Assembly: GCA_027001525.1 (NCBI GenBank)
Contig: JALTMR010000279.1
Location: 1-16,166, forward strand
Length of the DNA: 16,166 nt
Direction: 5' to 3'
Source: Gammaproteobacteria bacterium
Lineage (GTDB): Bacteria; Pseudomonadota; Gammaproteobacteria; Tenderiales; Tenderiaceae
Both the position numbers and the translations under genes were made by a program. How positions within the stretch are numbered: position 1 is the stretch's first letter; each line of letters begins with the position of its first letter. The notes beneath the pieces are model-generated. The model was not told the DNA's origin and did not search any database. It saw only the letters and a program-made list of their open reading frames with translations. This document shows positions 14,986 to 16,166 of the stretch, in pieces.

Positions 14986-15915
14986 ATGATCAAAATCAGA
15001 AACGCAACATTCAGGCAGCTGCAAGTGTTTGAATCGATTGCCCGTAATGGCTCTTTCACTGCGGCGGCAGAGGAGCTGTTTTTGACTCAGCCCACCCTCT
15101 CCATGCAGATGAAAAAGCTCACCTCCATTGTCGAGACCCCTCTCTATACCCAGGTGGGCAAAAAAATCTACCTGACCGAGGTGGGGGAAGAGCTGCAGAA
15201 AACCTGTCGTTCGGTGTTTGCGACGTTGGATGACTTCCAGATGACGGTCTCTGACATTAAGGGGGTCAAAAAGGGGAACTTACGAATTTCCGGCGTGACG
15301 ACGGGCGAGTATTTCGTTCCCCGCATTCTTGGTGCCTTTTGCAAGAAATACCCGGGTATCAACGTCTCCCTTGAGGTGACCAACCGGCAGCGGGTCATCG
15401 AGCGGCTGGAAAGCAATATGGATGATATCTACATCGTGGGCCAGGCCCCCATGGGGGATCACATCCACCGGGTGCCTTTTCTGAAAAACCCACTGGTTAT
15501 TCTTGCGCCTCCGCAGCACCCTCTCGCCAAGGAGAAAAATATCCCGATCGAAGCCTTAGCAGATGAAAATTTCATCATGCGTGAGCCGGGTTGTGGCACG
15601 TTCCTCTCGATGGATCGGCTCGTCAAAGACAGGCATTTCGGCTTTAAAAGCAGCATGGCCCTGGGGAGTAACGAGGCCATTAAACAGGCGGTGATCGGGG
15701 GGCTGGGGATTTCATTGCTCTCGGTCTACGCACTCACCCACGAGATTGCCAGCGGTGAGGTGGCCGTGCTGGATGTGGAGGGATTCCCGGTGCAGGATTG
15801 CTGGTATCTCTGTTACCCCGAAGGGCAAAAACTCTCCGTTGTGGCGCAGGTTTTCTACGAGTTTATGCTCAACGAGGGGCGCGAGATGACGGTGTATTCC
15901 CTGCCGGAGCAGTGA
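14986..15915 (+). CDS. LysR-type transcriptional regulator, CbbR-like
   Basis: The 309-residue protein has an N-terminal winged helix-turn-helix (about 8-65) with the family signature TFRQLQVFESIARNGSFTAA and LTQPTLSMQMKKL. An effector-binding domain follows from about 95 (GNLRISGVTTGEYFVPRIL, later GLGISLLSVYAL). The overall wording resembles CbbR, which controls CO2-fixation genes in autotrophs, but no Calvin-cycle gene is in the window and the effector cannot be told. It lacks the paired redox Cys of OxyR: a Cys in the REPGCGTF stretch has no partner at OxyR's spacing. The ribosome site ggagg ends 4 nt before the ATG. It is divergent from the two small RNAs and begins right at their operator, so it is their likely regulator. 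The stop is 1 bp from that of a converging gene. Confidence 0.93.
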   Translation: MIKIRNATFRQLQVFESIARNGSFTAAAEELFLTQPTLSMQMKKLTSIVETPLYTQVGKKIYLTEVGEELQKTCRSVFATLDDFQMTVSDIKGVKKGNLRISGVTTGEYFVPRILGAFCKKYPGINVSLEVTNRQRVIERLESNMDDIYIVGQAPMGDHIHRVPFLKNPLVILAPPQHPLAKEKNIPIEALADENFIMREPGCGTFLSMDRLVKDRHFGFKSSMALGSNEAIKQAVIGGLGISLLSVYALTHEIASGEVAVLDVEGFPVQDCWYLCYPEGQKLSVVAQVFYEFMLNEGREMTVYSLPEQ

Positions 15916-15916
15916 G

Positions 15917-16166
15917 CTACAGCACCAGGTGGCGTAGCTCAGGGTCTGCGCCACTCTTCTCCCAGCACTCGTCGAACAGCCTGAGCAGGCGGCGACTTTG
16001 CACAGCGGCGTTGAAATTCAGGTCACCCTCATAGCGCGTCCCGGTTCTTCTGTGCAGCAACCCCTTTTTATCGGCGATGAAAAACTCCTCCGCCATATCA
16101 TGGTACTCAGTGGGGGGCTTGCGGATCTGGATACGACTGCTGATGCGATAGCTGAGCTGCACTACC
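15917..16166 (-). CDS. C-terminal part of an unidentified protein, runs off right edge
   Basis: The frame is open on the minus strand from the edge to a TAG at 15917-15919, giving about 82 residues. A GTG at 16162 could be a start, but the frame stays open upstream and no ribosome site can be checked, so I treat it as partial. The ending (FDECWEKSGADPELRHLVL, preceded by SRIQIRKPP and FFIADKKGLLHR) reminds me of the conserved C-terminal domain of some GNAT-family acetyltransferase-like proteins of gammaproteobacteria (DUF7931 type). This is from memory and tentative. It converges on the LysR-type gene with a single base between the stops, leaving no room for a separate terminator. Confidence 0.6.
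   Translation of the reverse strand, partial: VVQLSYRISSRIQIRKPPTEYHDMAEEFFIADKKGLLHRRTGTRYEGDLNFNAAVQSRRLLRLFDECWEKSGADPELRHLVL

Noticed and set aside
14986..15915. Regulator called OxyR because of ATAG/CTAT sites
   Set aside because: The protein reads like CbbR and lacks the two redox cysteines at OxyR spacing. Only the site spacing is similar.

Overview
The window looks like chromosomal DNA of a GC-rich gammaproteobacterium. The main evidence is a block that follows the enterobacterial/pseudomonad order: queG divergent from nnr, then tsaE, amiB and mutL. MutL has a DMHA-x2-E-x4-E motif like those of Pseudomonas and Neisseria. I cannot place the organism below class. No tRNA, rRNA, CRISPR array, transposase or phage gene was seen.

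Layout. (1) Positions 1-5336, minus strand: an exported-protein cluster. It holds a 923-residue lipoprotein with PKD/Ig-like domains, a Tyr/Gly-rich lipoprotein with EF-hand-type calcium loops, and the N-terminal end of a subtilisin-family protease that runs off the left edge. (2) Positions 5680-13328: the housekeeping block queG (minus) and nnr, tsaE, amiB, mutL (plus). A four-helix b-type cytochrome gene sits between nnr and tsaE, which is not part of the usual cluster. (3) Positions 13365-14492: a helical lipoprotein that probably belongs to the DUF4398-type group. It lies where miaA-hfq stand in E. coli. (4) Positions 14493-14985: a 493-bp stretch without a protein gene, and the most interesting part of the window. 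(5) Positions 14986-15915: a LysR-type regulator, closest in look to CbbR. (6) Positions 15917-16166: the C-terminal end of an unidentified minus-strand gene.

The 493-bp stretch holds two diverged copies of one unit. Read on the minus strand, each unit has five ATAG/CTAT half-sites with identical spacing (8-7-7-8), then a conserved -10 box 12 bp further on with no good -35, and then an RNA of about 120 nt. The RNA starts with a small hairpin. It continues as a long perfect stem (14 bp in copy A) that encloses an inner stem-loop and displays two C-rich stretches (CUCCUCCCCC type) complementary to Shine-Dalgarno sequences. It ends in a U tract. I read this as a pair of tandem sibling small RNAs with anti-Shine-Dalgarno loops. 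The adjacent, divergently transcribed LysR-type regulator probably controls them and may also control itself through the same sites. The arrangement resembles OxyR/OxyS, but the regulator does not look like OxyR.

How the parts may work together: the housekeeping genes have unrelated roles (queuosine tRNA modification, NAD(P)HX repair, t6A tRNA modification, cell-wall amidase, mismatch repair) and are kept together by ancestry. The regulator and small RNAs form a self-contained regulatory module. Strong GGAGG-type ribosome sites in this same window, upstream of the cytochrome gene and of the regulator itself, are possible targets. Functions of the small RNAs are inference; their repeat structure and spacing are seen directly.
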